Source: an uncultured Geobacter sp. (lineage in GTDB: Bacteria > Desulfobacterota > Desulfuromonadia > Geobacterales > Geobacteraceae). From it: a DNA stretch of 34,412 bases. The translations under genes were made by a program, and so were the position numbers. The number at the start of each line of letters is the position of its first letter. Positions within the stretch are counted from its first letter, which is position 1. The stretch is taken from contig CAIYDQ010000066.1 in assembly GCA_903925075.1 (NCBI GenBank), forward strand, positions 1-34,412. The letters run 5' to 3'. Below, piece by piece: positions 1 through 8,491 of this stretch. The notes beneath the pieces were generated by a model that was given only the letters and a program-made list of their open reading frames with translations, did not search any database and was not told the DNA's origin.

Positions 1-88
<88 letters not shown>

Positions 89-98
89 AATTTAAATG

Positions 99-135
99 AA
101 AAGCCCCCACCCGGGAAACCGGGTGGGGGCTTTTT
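99..135 (+). terminator. Rho-independent terminator of the rRNA operon
   Basis: An A-rich flank leads into a long GC stem (GCCCCCACCCGG pairing with CCGGGTGGGGGC) with a short GAAA-type loop, followed by TTTTT. It lies immediately downstream of the 5S rRNA, where an rRNA operon should end. Confidence 0.93.
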
Positions 136-305
136 GCTTTCTAGCTTATTTGATATACCCGTTTAAGACGGCGCGCCAAATGTCACAGGTTGCATTTGCG
201 GCTTTTTTGGTTAAAGTTCTCTTTTCGAAAGTCATGCTGTGGATTTGACGATGGGTTAAGTTATCAGGTCAGTAATGGCAACCAAGCAGCTTTACGGAGG
301 TTTAT

Positions 306-680
306 ATGAGGACCTATGCGTTTCTGGTTATCTCCCTCTTGGTGGCCGCTCCTGGCTGTGCAACCAAGGGGTACGTCAAACAACAGACTGATACCATTGC
401 CTGCCGGATCGACATTCTTGAATCGAAGGAAAGCGCTTCGGCGTTGAGGGCTAACAGCCTTGAGTCACGGCTTAGCCAGCTTGAGTCGCGGGCAAATAGC
501 CTGGAAACACAGATGAGCGGCCTCCCCGACAGGGCGACCCTTACTGACGCCACCAGAAGGGCTGCAGAGGGGGCAGAGAGGGCGGAAGCTGCCGCACGAA
601 ACGCAGAAGCTTCGGCGATGGCGGCAGATCTTTCTTCCAAAAGAGCTGCCAAGACATTTGAATTGGGCCAGAAGAAATAG
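306..680 (+). CDS. Lpp-like small outer-membrane lipoprotein with coiled coil
   Basis: A 124-residue exported lipoprotein. The start is supported by an ACGGAGG ribosome-binding site about six bases upstream. Residues 1-17 form a signal peptide ending in a lipobox-like Ala-Ala-Pro-Gly-Cys, so Cys18 would be lipidated. Residues about 35-75 show leucine heptads (repeats of the type LESR/LSQLESR) typical of a coiled coil. Residues 85-115 are an alanine-rich helix resembling the alanine zipper of Lpp/OprI proteins. The chain ends in Lys-Lys, and in E. coli Lpp the C-terminal lysine is the residue bound covalently to peptidoglycan. The next gene, nine bases on, encodes an L,D-transpeptidase, the enzyme class that makes that bond. 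Function as a peptidoglycan-linked tether is inferred. It is longer than E. coli Lpp (58 residues mature). Confidence 0.8.
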   Translation: MRTYAFLVISLLVAAPGCATKGYVKQQTDTIACRIDILESKESASALRANSLESRLSQLESRANSLETQMSGLPDRATLTDATRRAAEGAERAEAAARNAEASAMAADLSSKRAAKTFELGQKK

Positions 681-689
681 GCGCTTGAC

Positions 690-1676
690 GTGACACTTTT
701 GAGGGGGCCTCGCCGGTGCTGGAGTCAACTCGGAGGGGCTTTGTCTTGCATTGGTAAATCCTGCCATCGAAGCAAGGCTGTCATCATGGCCGTCATCTGC
801 GCAATTGGCTTTGTTCTAATGGCAACCGACGCAGCCTCCTATCCTTATACCGATGGTTATATCGGCGAGTTGCAGCAGTACAAAGTGCGAGACAACGAAT
901 CGCTAATCGAAATTGCCAGAAAGTTTGACCTGGGATTTAACGCGATAGTTGCTGCCAATCCTGAGATTGATCCCATAATCCCAAAGACTGGAACGCTCCT
1001 CACCATACCAACCGCTTGGATTCTACCCTTCGTTTTTACCCGCCCAGCTGTAGTTATCAACATCCCGGAATTTCGCCTCTATTTGCTTCCTCAGGAAGCA
1101 ACCGGCGAGGTGCTTACCTTTCCCTTGGGCATAGGGGACGAGGGAAACGATACACCAACCGGCAGCTTTACGGTGACCGAGAAGATCGTCCATCCCGCGT
1201 GGCATGTTCCGGCATCTATCCGAAGCCTGGAACCGGAGCTCCCTAAAATTGTACCTCCCGGTGCGGAGAACCCGATGGGGAGCCATGCCTTGCGGCTTTC
1301 TCTGGAGTCCGTCCTGATTCATGGGACCAACAGGCCGTGGGGCATAGGGCGGAGGTCGAGCCACGGCTGCCTTCGGCTTTACCCCGAGGATATCGCGCGG
1401 CTCTATCGGCTGGTGCCCTCAGGGATGAGGGTGGTAATCGTCAACCAGCCTCTTAAGGTATCTGCCAAGGGAAAGAAGGTATTCGTAGAGGTGCATTCGT
1501 TAGTGCCGGACCCGCAGCAGGATGAATCCAGGGTCGGACATGCCATGCAACTGCTGGCCGATAGGAAACTCCTTGGCTTGATCGATTTCGCAAAGTTGAT
1601 ACAGGCCGTGAAAGACAAGAAAGGGGTGCCGATCGATATCACACTCATCCCGCCCGCGGAGCCCCTCCCCCGTTAA
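690..1676 (+). CDS. L,D-transpeptidase (LysM + YkuD domain), periplasmic
   Basis: Builds 3-3 peptidoglycan cross-links or attaches Lpp-type proteins to meso-DAP in the periplasm. With the GTG start at 690 (328 aa), a hydrophobic export segment lies at residues 31-50, a LysM peptidoglycan-binding domain at about 62-108, and a YkuD catalytic domain at about 118-256. The catalytic signature is clear: HGT at 211-213 and SHGCLRL at 224-230, with nucleophile Cys227. The start is uncertain. GTG 690 has a weak ribosome-binding site and gives a long n-region. ATG at 786 is in frame but would leave a signal peptide without a basic n-region. The gene sits nine bases after the Lpp-like lipoprotein, so the two are probably co-transcribed and functionally paired. 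Its TAA overlaps the stop of the convergent sensor kinase by four bases. Confidence 0.92.
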   Translation: MTLLRGPRRCWSQLGGALSCIGKSCHRSKAVIMAVICAIGFVLMATDAASYPYTDGYIGELQQYKVRDNESLIEIARKFDLGFNAIVAANPEIDPIIPKTGTLLTIPTAWILPFVFTRPAVVINIPEFRLYLLPQEATGEVLTFPLGIGDEGNDTPTGSFTVTEKIVHPAWHVPASIRSLEPELPKIVPPGAENPMGSHALRLSLESVLIHGTNRPWGIGRRSSHGCLRLYPEDIARLYRLVPSGMRVVIVNQPLKVSAKGKKVFVEVHSLVPDPQQDESRVGHAMQLLADRKLLGLIDFAKLIQAVKDKKGVPIDITLIPPAEPLPR

Positions 1677-3943
1677 GAGTCCAGCAATTCTCTCAATTTG
1701 GTAAGCAGTAGCGAGGGAGATACCGGCTTGGTCAGAATCTCCGCTCTTTCAGCCAGGATATTTTCCTTCCTGATGATCTCGTCGGTGTAGCCGCTGGTAA
1801 AAAGCACTTTCGTCCCTGGCCTGATGCGTTGAATCTCTTCGTAGACCTGCCAGCCGTTTTTCCGAGGCATGATCGCGTCCAGGAAGGCGAGAGAGACCTG
1901 GTCCTGGTATTGCTGGAACTTGGCGACGGCGTCGTCCCCTGCCACGGCCACAATGGTCTGATAACCATAGGCTTCCAAAATGTCTACTACGATCTTGCGC
2001 ACGTTTTCGTCGTCTTCCGCAACCAGTATGGTCTCGGTGCCCCGTGGAAAGAGTTGCGTGGTCTGTTCGGCCTCTGCCTGGGCTGCGCCGGTGAGTGGGA
2101 GGTATATTTTAAAAGTCGTGCCGTAGCCGACTTCGCTGTACACCTTGATGTGGCCGTTGTGCTGCCTTACGATGCCGTAGACTATCGATAGCCCCAACCC
2201 CGTCCCTTTTCCTTGAGCCTTGGTGGTAAAGAACGGTTCGAATATCTTTTCCAGATGCTCCTTGGGTATGCCGCTGCCGTTGTCGGAAAAAACGATCGTC
2301 GCGTAACTGCCGGGAAGTATACTGGTCGCCGCCGCGACCTCAGCCTCGATCGTTTCGTGACCGGTGGCGATCGAGATGCGGCCACCTTCCGGGACGGCGT
2401 CGTGGGCGTTTACCGCGAGATTCATCAGCACCTGCTCAAGCTGACCGACATCCGCAAGTACGGCAAGCTTTCGGGGAGAGGGCGTGATGGTAAGTTCATG
2501 ACCTTCGCCGATCACCATCAGTAGCAGGCCTTTGATGTTCTGCACCACGCCGTTGAGATCGACAGGAACAAGGGTGATCGCGTGCTTTCTGCTGAAAGCC
2601 AGGAGGCCGCGAGTAAGGCCGGCGGCCCGCTCGGATGCGTCCAGCATCTGCTGGAGGTAAATCCTCAGGGGGCTTTCCCTGGGGAGGTTCATCTGCATCA
2701 GGGCCGCATTGCCGATGATCACCGTGAGGATGTTGTTGAAATCGTGGGCCACCCCCCCTGCCAAGGCTCCAATCGATTCCATTTTCTGCGATTGATGCAG
2801 TTGCTCCTCCAGTTTCTGTCGTTCGGTGATGTCTTCGACTACGCCGATAAGGTAAGCGGGCACCCCCTGGCTGCTTTGCACGAGAGAGAGAGTAAGAATA
2901 GTCCAAACGGCTGAGCCGTCGGGACGACGGTAGCGTTGCTCCGCGCTGTAAACCGGGATGCTGCCACCCAGAAGCAGACGGAAATGTTCCTGAAAAACGC
3001 TCAGGTCGTCGGGATGGGTAATGTCCTGAATCGTGCGCGAGAGCATCATGTCAGGCGGGCAGCCGACAATGTCGCAAAAACGCCGGTTGACCAAGATCAG
3101 CTTGCCGTCCTGCGACATATGCGCGATACCGATAGGAGCTTGCTCAAAAGTGCTTCTGAAGCGATGCTCGCTTTCGGCGAGGGTGGCGGCTTTGCGAACC
3201 AGATTCTTTGATCCGAGACCGATTCCCACCAGCCCCAATATCCAAAAAAGGCCGTGTCCTAATGCGCTGCTTACCAAGGTGGACTTCATCGCTTTGCGGA
3301 TCTGCTCGATCGGGACGACAACGCTGATCCCGCCGTGCACTGGGCGAGGCACAAACCCGTTGTCGTTATGGTGGCACCGAAGGCATGGGTCCTGCGCCAT
3401 CATGGGGCGCATCAGGCGCATGTAGGGTTTCCCCTCTATGATTTCAATATCACTTGCCTCCGTCGCCCCGCGCTGAAACGACTGCAGTGCCTTGGCCTCC
3501 CAAGGATCGGGAGCGTATTCAGGCCTAACTGGGGTAAGGGTGGTGACATGTCCTTGCCCGAGCCCTGGCTGGTCGCGCGACATCTGGAAAACTTGACGGA
3601 GCATGTCCGAGGGAGTGATGAGGGTCAGATGCATGCCTGAGGGCGTGCTTGTGTCTCTTTCGGGTTTGTCGGAAAGATAGGGATTAGGCCGGTTGATTTC
3701 CGTCACCTGTGCATAAACGCCACCGAGGCCTTCAGCCCAGTTGCGATATCGCAGGTCCTTTGCCAGAGCGGCTCTTGCCTCGGCAAGGCTGATGGAGAGC
3801 GCCTCCTCTTGTTGTTGGCGAAAGCCTAGCCAGAATGATGCTGCTAGCAGCAAAGTCCAAAAGACGGCAAGCCACAGGGAATAGTAGCGCAACCGCCTTA
3901 CTTGCGCCCTCCGCGTGTCGTGCGCTTCCCCCTTGCCGTCCAT
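1673..3943 (-). CDS. Hybrid sensor histidine kinase with periplasmic DUF3365 heme domain
   Basis: A 756-residue membrane-bound hybrid kinase. A GGGGAG ribosome-binding site precedes the ATG. Order of domains: transmembrane helix (about 22-40), DUF3365 (Tll0287-like) sensor domain (about 50-210) with a c-type heme motif CLRCH at 187-191, second transmembrane helix (about 222-243), PAS domain (about 255-372), dimerization/phosphoacceptor helix with His400 in HDFNN, HATPase_c with the N-box (MNLAVNAHDA) and G-boxes (DNGSGIP, GKGTGLGLS), and a C-terminal receiver with phospho-acceptor Asp689 and Lys739. The heme suggests sensing of redox state or a diatomic gas in the periplasm; that is inference. 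No adjacent output gene is visible, so its partner is unknown. A paralogue with the same N-terminal half lies at 30753-33323. Confidence 0.93.
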   Translation of the reverse strand: MDGKGEAHDTRRAQVRRLRYYSLWLAVFWTLLLAASFWLGFRQQQEEALSISLAEARAALAKDLRYRNWAEGLGGVYAQVTEINRPNPYLSDKPERDTSTPSGMHLTLITPSDMLRQVFQMSRDQPGLGQGHVTTLTPVRPEYAPDPWEAKALQSFQRGATEASDIEIIEGKPYMRLMRPMMAQDPCLRCHHNDNGFVPRPVHGGISVVVPIEQIRKAMKSTLVSSALGHGLFWILGLVGIGLGSKNLVRKAATLAESEHRFRSTFEQAPIGIAHMSQDGKLILVNRRFCDIVGCPPDMMLSRTIQDITHPDDLSVFQEHFRLLLGGSIPVYSAEQRYRRPDGSAVWTILTLSLVQSSQGVPAYLIGVVEDITERQKLEEQLHQSQKMESIGALAGGVAHDFNNILTVIIGNAALMQMNLPRESPLRIYLQQMLDASERAAGLTRGLLAFSRKHAITLVPVDLNGVVQNIKGLLLMVIGEGHELTITPSPRKLAVLADVGQLEQVLMNLAVNAHDAVPEGGRISIATGHETIEAEVAAATSILPGSYATIVFSDNGSGIPKEHLEKIFEPFFTTKAQGKGTGLGLSIVYGIVRQHNGHIKVYSEVGYGTTFKIYLPLTGAAQAEAEQTTQLFPRGTETILVAEDDENVRKIVVDILEAYGYQTIVAVAGDDAVAKFQQYQDQVSLAFLDAIMPRKNGWQVYEEIQRIRPGTKVLFTSGYTDEIIRKENILAERAEILTKPVSPSLLLTKLRELLDS

Positions 3944-4251
3944 AGCACTCCCCGCACAAAAGCATGAGCTGTTTGAATTGGCGATGGAACATTATAGCAG
4001 GCTTCCCGAGAACGAAAAGCGAGCCCTGCTATTCAGTCCGCAAGATCGACGCAAACGGAGGAGCCTATGAGGTGTGGGCTCCTTCGGCTGAAATAGCGCC
4101 AGCGCCCGTCGAATGATCGTCGGAACAACGCTCTGGAGCATCACAGTCGTGGCGGCAGCAATGCCGGTGGGCATGAACGGCATTTGTTCTTTGCCGCAGC
4201 GGCGTTAGACTAAATCGATTTGAGCGTAGGCCTTCAGAAAAGAGACCCTCC
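3944..4251. other. Intergenic region between divergent kinase and carotenoid-oxygenase genes
   Basis: About 308 bases without a convincing gene. The left part must carry the kinase promoter and the right part that of the carotenoid oxygenase. The one clear structure is a 10-bp hairpin at 4056-4086 holding a ribosome-binding-site-like GGAGGA and a nine-codon open frame (see separate entry). No long reading frame with good initiation signals was found. Confidence 0.6.
4056..4096 (+). promoter_or_regulatory. Candidate leader hairpin with nine-codon open frame
   Basis: CGGAGGAGCC (4056-4065) pairs with GGCTCCTTCG (4077-4086), ten pairs with one G-U, around an 11-base loop. The left arm contains a GGAGGA ribosome-binding site and the loop contains an ATG at 4067. 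That ATG opens a frame of nine codons (Met-Arg-Cys-Gly-Leu-Leu-Arg-Leu-Lys) ending at TAG 4096. The stem would hide the ribosome-binding site when folded. It lies about 155 bases before the carotenoid-oxygenase start. A regulatory leader role is inferred; chance is possible. Confidence 0.35.
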
Positions 4252-5796
4252 ATGCTATCTCGACGACGGCTGTTACTATTGGCAGGGGAAGCGGCTGGTT
4301 CGTTGGCCTTGTCCGGTTGCGCCTTGAGCCCTCCCCTTAAAAAGGAGGTCTTCGCCGATTTCGGCGATCCGGCCCGCCCCTACCTCGGGCTGGCCACTTC
4401 CCTGCGCGAGGAGCATAGTTACCTGGCGCGAGTGGAGGGAACCATTCCCCACCAATTGCGCGGAACCCTCTACCGAAACGGACCGGGGCTCTTCGACCGG
4501 GGTGGGCTCCGCAAGCGTAACCTTTTGGACGGCGATGGCATGGTGCAGTCGTTTCGCTTTCACGACGTGGGGGTGCACTACCGGAACCGATTTGTGCGCA
4601 CCGAAAAGTACCTGGCGGAGCAGGCCGCCGGCCGCTTCATCTATCCAAGTTGGAGCACGCAGGCCCCCGGCGGATTGTGGGCGAACTTCATGCGGATCGG
4701 CATAAACGGCCAGGCAGGCATCACCGTCTTCCCGTGGAGAGGCAGGCTTTACGCCTTTGACGAATGCTCCCTTCCCTACGAGCTCGATCCCGAAACCCTG
4801 GAAACGGCAGGCGTCAGCCGGCTGGGCCTTGCCGAGGGGATGACCATCTACGCAGCCCACGCCAAGTTGGACCCGGCATCAGGAGAATGGTTGCATTTCG
4901 GCATTCTTTACGGGCCGAGTCCAAAGCTCCACGTCACCATCTTTGAGCGCGGCGGAAGCCTCAAACTGCATAGATCGCTTGCCATGCCGCGCAACGTCTA
5001 TATGCACGACTGGTTCGTCTGCGGACGTCACCTTGTATTCAACCTGCATCCGGTGGAAATTTCTTATTTGGCGGTGTTCTTCGGGCAAAGGAGCCTGGCG
5101 GAATCCCTTTCCTGGAAGCCGGAACGCGGCAATCTCATCATGGTGCTGGACCGGGAGGGGGACAAGCCGCCGCTTATGTTGGAGAGTTCGGCCTGCTACA
5201 TGTGGCACTCCTTCAACGCCTACAACAACGGAGCCGAGATCACCGCCGACTTCATCGGCTATAAGAACCCGGACCACTTCGTGGGTAAAGATCCCGTTGC
5301 CTCAGCCGTCATGGCCGGCCGCAAGGGAGAATACGCCTACCCCGGCGCCGTCCGGCGCTACCTGATACATACCTCGGCGCGAACGATCCGGGAGGAGATC
5401 GTCGCCGAAGGGAGTTACGAATGGCCGCGGGTGAACGAACATCATCGCTGCTACCACCACCGGTTCGGCTACATGATCAAAACACGCCCCGGAGATTTTT
5501 TCTGGACCATCGTCTGCCGCATCGACCTGCGCAGCGGGCGCGTTGAAAGCTATGACTTCGGGGCGCAATGCTACCTGAGTGAGCCGGTATTCGTCCCGGT
5601 GCCGGGACGCCTCTATCCGCCGGACCACCCCTCCGAGCCGGGCTTTCTCCTGACCGAGGTCTACGACGCCAGAAGCAGGCGCAGCTTCTTGGCCATCTTG
5701 CAGGCCGACAATATCAGTTCAGGCCCGATCGCTCTGGTTCACCTTAATCACCATGTGCCATTTAGCTACCATGGCTGGTGGAGCGCAGAAGGCTGA
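4252..5796 (+). CDS. Carotenoid oxygenase (RPE65/CCD family) with lipoprotein-type signal
   Basis: 514 residues, close to the usual length for carotenoid cleavage dioxygenases, which use a non-heme Fe(II) held by four histidines to split polyene double bonds with O2. Candidate iron ligands at the expected spacing are His203 (AAHAKLD), His252 (YMHDWFV), His319 (WHSFNAY) and His507 near the C terminus (SYHGWW). The family motif around RNGPGLFDRGG (75-85) and LLDGDGMV (91-98) is present. The N terminus is unusual: SRRR at residues 3-6 followed by a hydrophobic stretch and a lipobox-like LSGC at 20-23, suggesting export, possibly by Tat, and lipidation. No good ribosome-binding site precedes the ATG. 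Substrate is unknown, and no carotenoid-synthesis gene lies nearby. Confidence 0.88.
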   Translation: MLSRRRLLLLAGEAAGSLALSGCALSPPLKKEVFADFGDPARPYLGLATSLREEHSYLARVEGTIPHQLRGTLYRNGPGLFDRGGLRKRNLLDGDGMVQSFRFHDVGVHYRNRFVRTEKYLAEQAAGRFIYPSWSTQAPGGLWANFMRIGINGQAGITVFPWRGRLYAFDECSLPYELDPETLETAGVSRLGLAEGMTIYAAHAKLDPASGEWLHFGILYGPSPKLHVTIFERGGSLKLHRSLAMPRNVYMHDWFVCGRHLVFNLHPVEISYLAVFFGQRSLAESLSWKPERGNLIMVLDREGDKPPLMLESSACYMWHSFNAYNNGAEITADFIGYKNPDHFVGKDPVASAVMAGRKGEYAYPGAVRRYLIHTSARTIREEIVAEGSYEWPRVNEHHRCYHHRFGYMIKTRPGDFFWTIVCRIDLRSGRVESYDFGAQCYLSEPVFVPVPGRLYPPDHPSEPGFLLTEVYDARSRRSFLAILQADNISSGPIALVHLNHHVPFSYHGWWSAEG

Positions 5797-5864
5797 CTTG
5801 TTGTGCGAGCGAGCTCTACCCGAAGCGGATTGGCAGATTGGGCTGGCAGGGAAACAAAATGGGA

Positions 5865-6170
5865 TCAGGGCTTTTTCTTTAAAGGGGTGCCTTGCCAAAA
5901 GACCCCCAGCACGCTTTTTTCGGTAACGGTTAGTCTCGCGCCTCGTTGTTCCATTCGATGCTGAATTTTAAGCATGTCTTTTCCCGAAGCTATCGCCTCA
6001 TCGATAACTTTTGCGCTATGGCAGGAGGTGCATCGCTTGTCGATAACCAGATGCGCTTCGTTGAAATCGCCTCCGGTCACGCTTCCCAGGTGGCGACCGG
6101 TTGGAGGAACCTCCATGGCGGCAATCAGCAGGGGACAAAGTGCCAGTGTTAGTGCCAGCCTTCGTTTCAT
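5865..6170 (-). CDS. Small periplasmic monoheme c-type cytochrome
   Basis: A 101-residue exported protein with one c-type heme motif, CTSCH at residues 47-51. Residues 1-18 are a signal peptide (MKRR followed by a hydrophobic core ending near LIAAM). A GGGAGAG ribosome-binding site precedes the ATG. Possible distal heme ligands are Met67 or Met73 after the heme motif, fitting a class I-like His/Met cytochrome; the ligand assignment is inference. It is transcribed toward the carotenoid oxygenase and separated from it by 68 bases. The role is probably periplasmic electron transfer; a specific partner cannot be named. Confidence 0.85.
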   Translation of the reverse strand: MKRRLALTLALCPLLIAAMEVPPTGRHLGSVTGGDFNEAHLVIDKRCTSCHSAKVIDEAIASGKDMLKIQHRMEQRGARLTVTEKSVLGVFWQGTPLKKKP

Positions 6171-6431
6171 GTGCTCTCCCGTTAACGTCTATTTGAATAG
6201 GAACTTGAAATATACCAGATTTCCGGAGGGGCACAGTGCCAAGGCTGGAGAGGTTTCAAGATGATATTGGCCAGCAGAATGTGGTAAACTCAGGATGTCT
6301 CAGGCGTGCATTCGCGGCGCACTTCAAAACAGCAAAGCCTTGGGAAGCCGACTCATCCATCCGGGGAGCGTTCCGGTAAGGGACGCGACGTTTTGGTTGC
6401 AGTGGCAGGCAGATCGTGAGGAGGATGAACA

Positions 6432-6893
6432 ATGCTGAAACTTAAACGGATTCTTCTGGTCGAGGATAATGCCAACGATGCCGAACTCACGTTGGAAGCG
6501 TTAGCCGAACATAACTTGGCAAATGAAGTCGATCTGGTCAGGGACGGCGCGCAGGCTTTGGATTATCTGTACCGTCGGGGGAAGTACGTCGATTCTGAAG
6601 ACGGCAACCTGGCGGTAATATTGCTGGATCTGAAACTTCCCAAGGTGGACGGCTTGGAAGTGCTGAGGACGATCAAGGCGGACGAAGTTCTGAAGTTCGT
6701 TCCCGTGGTGGTGCTCACCTCTTCGCGCGAGGAGCGGGATGTAATCGAAAGTTACCGTCTCGGCGTCAACGCGTATGTGGTAAAGCCGGTAAATTTTACT
6801 GAGTTCATCAGCGCGGTGAAGGAACTGGGCGCCTTCTGGGCCATTGTTAATGAGCCGCCTCCCGCTCCCGGTCAAAGGGGTGGACGGAAATGA
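6432..6893 (+). CDS. Single-domain response regulator, Rcp1-like
   Basis: A 153-residue stand-alone receiver domain with no output domain. Acidic residues Glu11-Asp12 (VEDN), phospho-acceptor Asp66 (LLDLKLP), Thr96-Ser97 and Lys118 (VVKPVN) are all in place. The long insertion between beta2 and beta3 (LDYLYRRGKY region) is typical of Rcp1-type regulators associated with phytochromes and other PAS/GAF kinases. A GAGGAGG ribosome-binding site precedes the ATG. The stop overlaps the next gene by four bases (ATGA), so the two are translationally coupled. No histidine kinase is encoded in the operon, so the phosphodonor must be encoded elsewhere. Confidence 0.93.
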   Translation: MLKLKRILLVEDNANDAELTLEALAEHNLANEVDLVRDGAQALDYLYRRGKYVDSEDGNLAVILLDLKLPKVDGLEVLRTIKADEVLKFVPVVVLTSSREERDVIESYRLGVNAYVVKPVNFTEFISAVKELGAFWAIVNEPPPAPGQRGGRK

Positions 6894-8437
6894 CGCAGAC
6901 CCTGCGCATACTCCATCTGGAAGACGACCCGATGGACGCTGAACTGGTGCTGATGGCTCTTGCCGCAGAAGGGATCAACTGCGAAGTGCAGGTAGTGTCC
7001 AAGCGCGAGGAGTTCGGCACGGCGCTGCTTCGGGACGGGATCGATTTGATCCTGGCGGACTTTGCCCTCCCGGCCTTCGACGGCATGAGCGCCCTCTCCA
7101 TGGTCCGTGAGAGACGCCCCGACCTCCCCTTCGTCTTTGTCTCCGGCAAACTCGGCGAAGAAGCCGCCATCGAATCCCTGAAGAGCGGCGCTACCGACTA
7201 TGTCTTGAAAAGCAGGCTCTCAAGGCTCGGCCCCGCGGTACAAAGAGCTCTGAGCGAAGCCAAGGAGCGGGTGAAACAAAAACAGACGGAAAAAGAACTG
7301 GAAAGGGCCTACGTCGAGATTGAGAAGAGAGCTGAGGATTACCGCAGCCTCTTTAACAGCATACGCGACGTCATCGTGGTGACCGACGACAATCGCAACA
7401 TTTTGCACGTGAACCAGCCGGCCTTGCAGGAGGTGTTCGGCTACCAGATCGAAGAGGTGGTTGAGGAGAGCGTCGGCATCCTTTACGCCGAGGATGAGGA
7501 GTTTCGGCAAACAGGAACGGAAATCGTCGGCATGCTGGATTCCGATAAAGGAAAGCTTCTGGAACTGCACTTCCGCAGGAAAAACGGCGAGATTTTCATC
7601 GGCGAGCTGTACGTGATGAAACGTCTCGACCGTTTCGGCGCTGCCACCGGCAACGTTTCCATCGTCAGAGACATAAACGAAAGGAAGAAGGCGGAGGCGG
7701 ATCTCCGGGAGAGCGAACTGCGCCGCTACCAGATGCAACTCGAGTTGCATTATGCGGCCGAGATTCAAGCGAGGCTCCTGCCGCGCAGCTACCCGCAGAT
7801 CGTCAATTTCGATATCGCCGCCAAATGTCTTCCCGCCAAACAGGTCGGCGGCGACTTCTACGACTGGCAGGGGGTCTCCCCGACCGTTATCGACCTGACT
7901 CTGGGCGATGTCATGGGCAAAGGGATGGCGGCGGCCATGCTTATGGCGACGGTCAGGGCGGCTCTTCATGCCGTGACGCTCAACAACAGTCCGGCTAAAG
8001 CACTGCACTTGGCCCAGCGCGCTCTCTTTGCCGACCTGGAGAACTCCGAGAGTTTCGTCACCCTGTTCCATGGTCAGCTCGATGCCGCCAAGCGTACTCT
8101 CACTTTCGTCGACTGCGGCCACGGCTACGTCTTTTTAAGAAGGGCGAACGGCTCGGTTGAGAGTCTGAGTCCCCGCGGCCTCCCTTTGGGCGTTCAGGGA
8201 GAGGAAGTGTATCATGAAGGTACTATTCGTTTCGAGAGAGGCGACGTGCTGGTTCTGTACAGCGACGGGGTGATCGACGCAAACCCGCAACTGGCGCTCA
8301 CCAACCAGATCCTGTCCGAGCAGATGACGGGGCTGGAAACCGCGATGGACATGGTGAACGCGCTGATCAACCTCACCGGCCATCCTGATCCCCAACCAGA
8401 CGACATCACCGTGCTGGTGGCCCGCTACACCGGATGA
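6890..8437 (+). CDS. Response regulator with PAS and PP2C/SpoIIE phosphatase domains
   Basis: A 515-residue cytoplasmic signalling protein. The N-terminal receiver (about 5-120) has acidic Glu11-Asp12-Asp13 and phospho-acceptor Asp57 (LADFALP). A coiled segment leads to a PAS domain (about 150-265, ending in the DINERKKAE linker) and a PP2C-type RsbU/SpoIIE serine phosphatase domain (about 290-514). The metal-binding acidic residues are visible in GGDFYDW (320-326), LGDVMGKG (338-345), YSDG (457-460) and DDIT (504-507). Such proteins usually dephosphorylate an anti-sigma-factor antagonist in partner-switching systems; no such antagonist or anti-sigma gene is seen here. The start overlaps the stop of the Rcp1-like gene. 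Confidence 0.93.
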   Translation: MTQTLRILHLEDDPMDAELVLMALAAEGINCEVQVVSKREEFGTALLRDGIDLILADFALPAFDGMSALSMVRERRPDLPFVFVSGKLGEEAAIESLKSGATDYVLKSRLSRLGPAVQRALSEAKERVKQKQTEKELERAYVEIEKRAEDYRSLFNSIRDVIVVTDDNRNILHVNQPALQEVFGYQIEEVVEESVGILYAEDEEFRQTGTEIVGMLDSDKGKLLELHFRRKNGEIFIGELYVMKRLDRFGAATGNVSIVRDINERKKAEADLRESELRRYQMQLELHYAAEIQARLLPRSYPQIVNFDIAAKCLPAKQVGGDFYDWQGVSPTVIDLTLGDVMGKGMAAAMLMATVRAALHAVTLNNSPAKALHLAQRALFADLENSESFVTLFHGQLDAAKRTLTFVDCGHGYVFLRRANGSVESLSPRGLPLGVQGEEVYHEGTIRFERGDVLVLYSDGVIDANPQLALTNQILSEQMTGLETAMDMVNALINLTGHPDPQPDDITVLVARYTG

Positions 8438-8491
8438 AAAGCCGCGAGTATCCGTTATTTTCTCCCTCGCATCATTTCCCGATAGTTACCG

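Noticed and set aside
4048-4065. GEMM-I (cyclic dinucleotide) riboswitch, suggested by GACGCAAACGG; the same 11-mer occurs at 29173
   Set aside because: The first hairpin with its GNRA loop and the downstream second stem of the GEMM-I fold cannot be found at either site. An Infernal search with RF01051 would settle it.
4150-4168. Sigma-54 promoter before the carotenoid oxygenase (TGGCGG...ATGC with GG-N10-GC spacing)
   Set aside because: Only a partial match to TGGCAC-N5-TTGC, and no activator site is evident.
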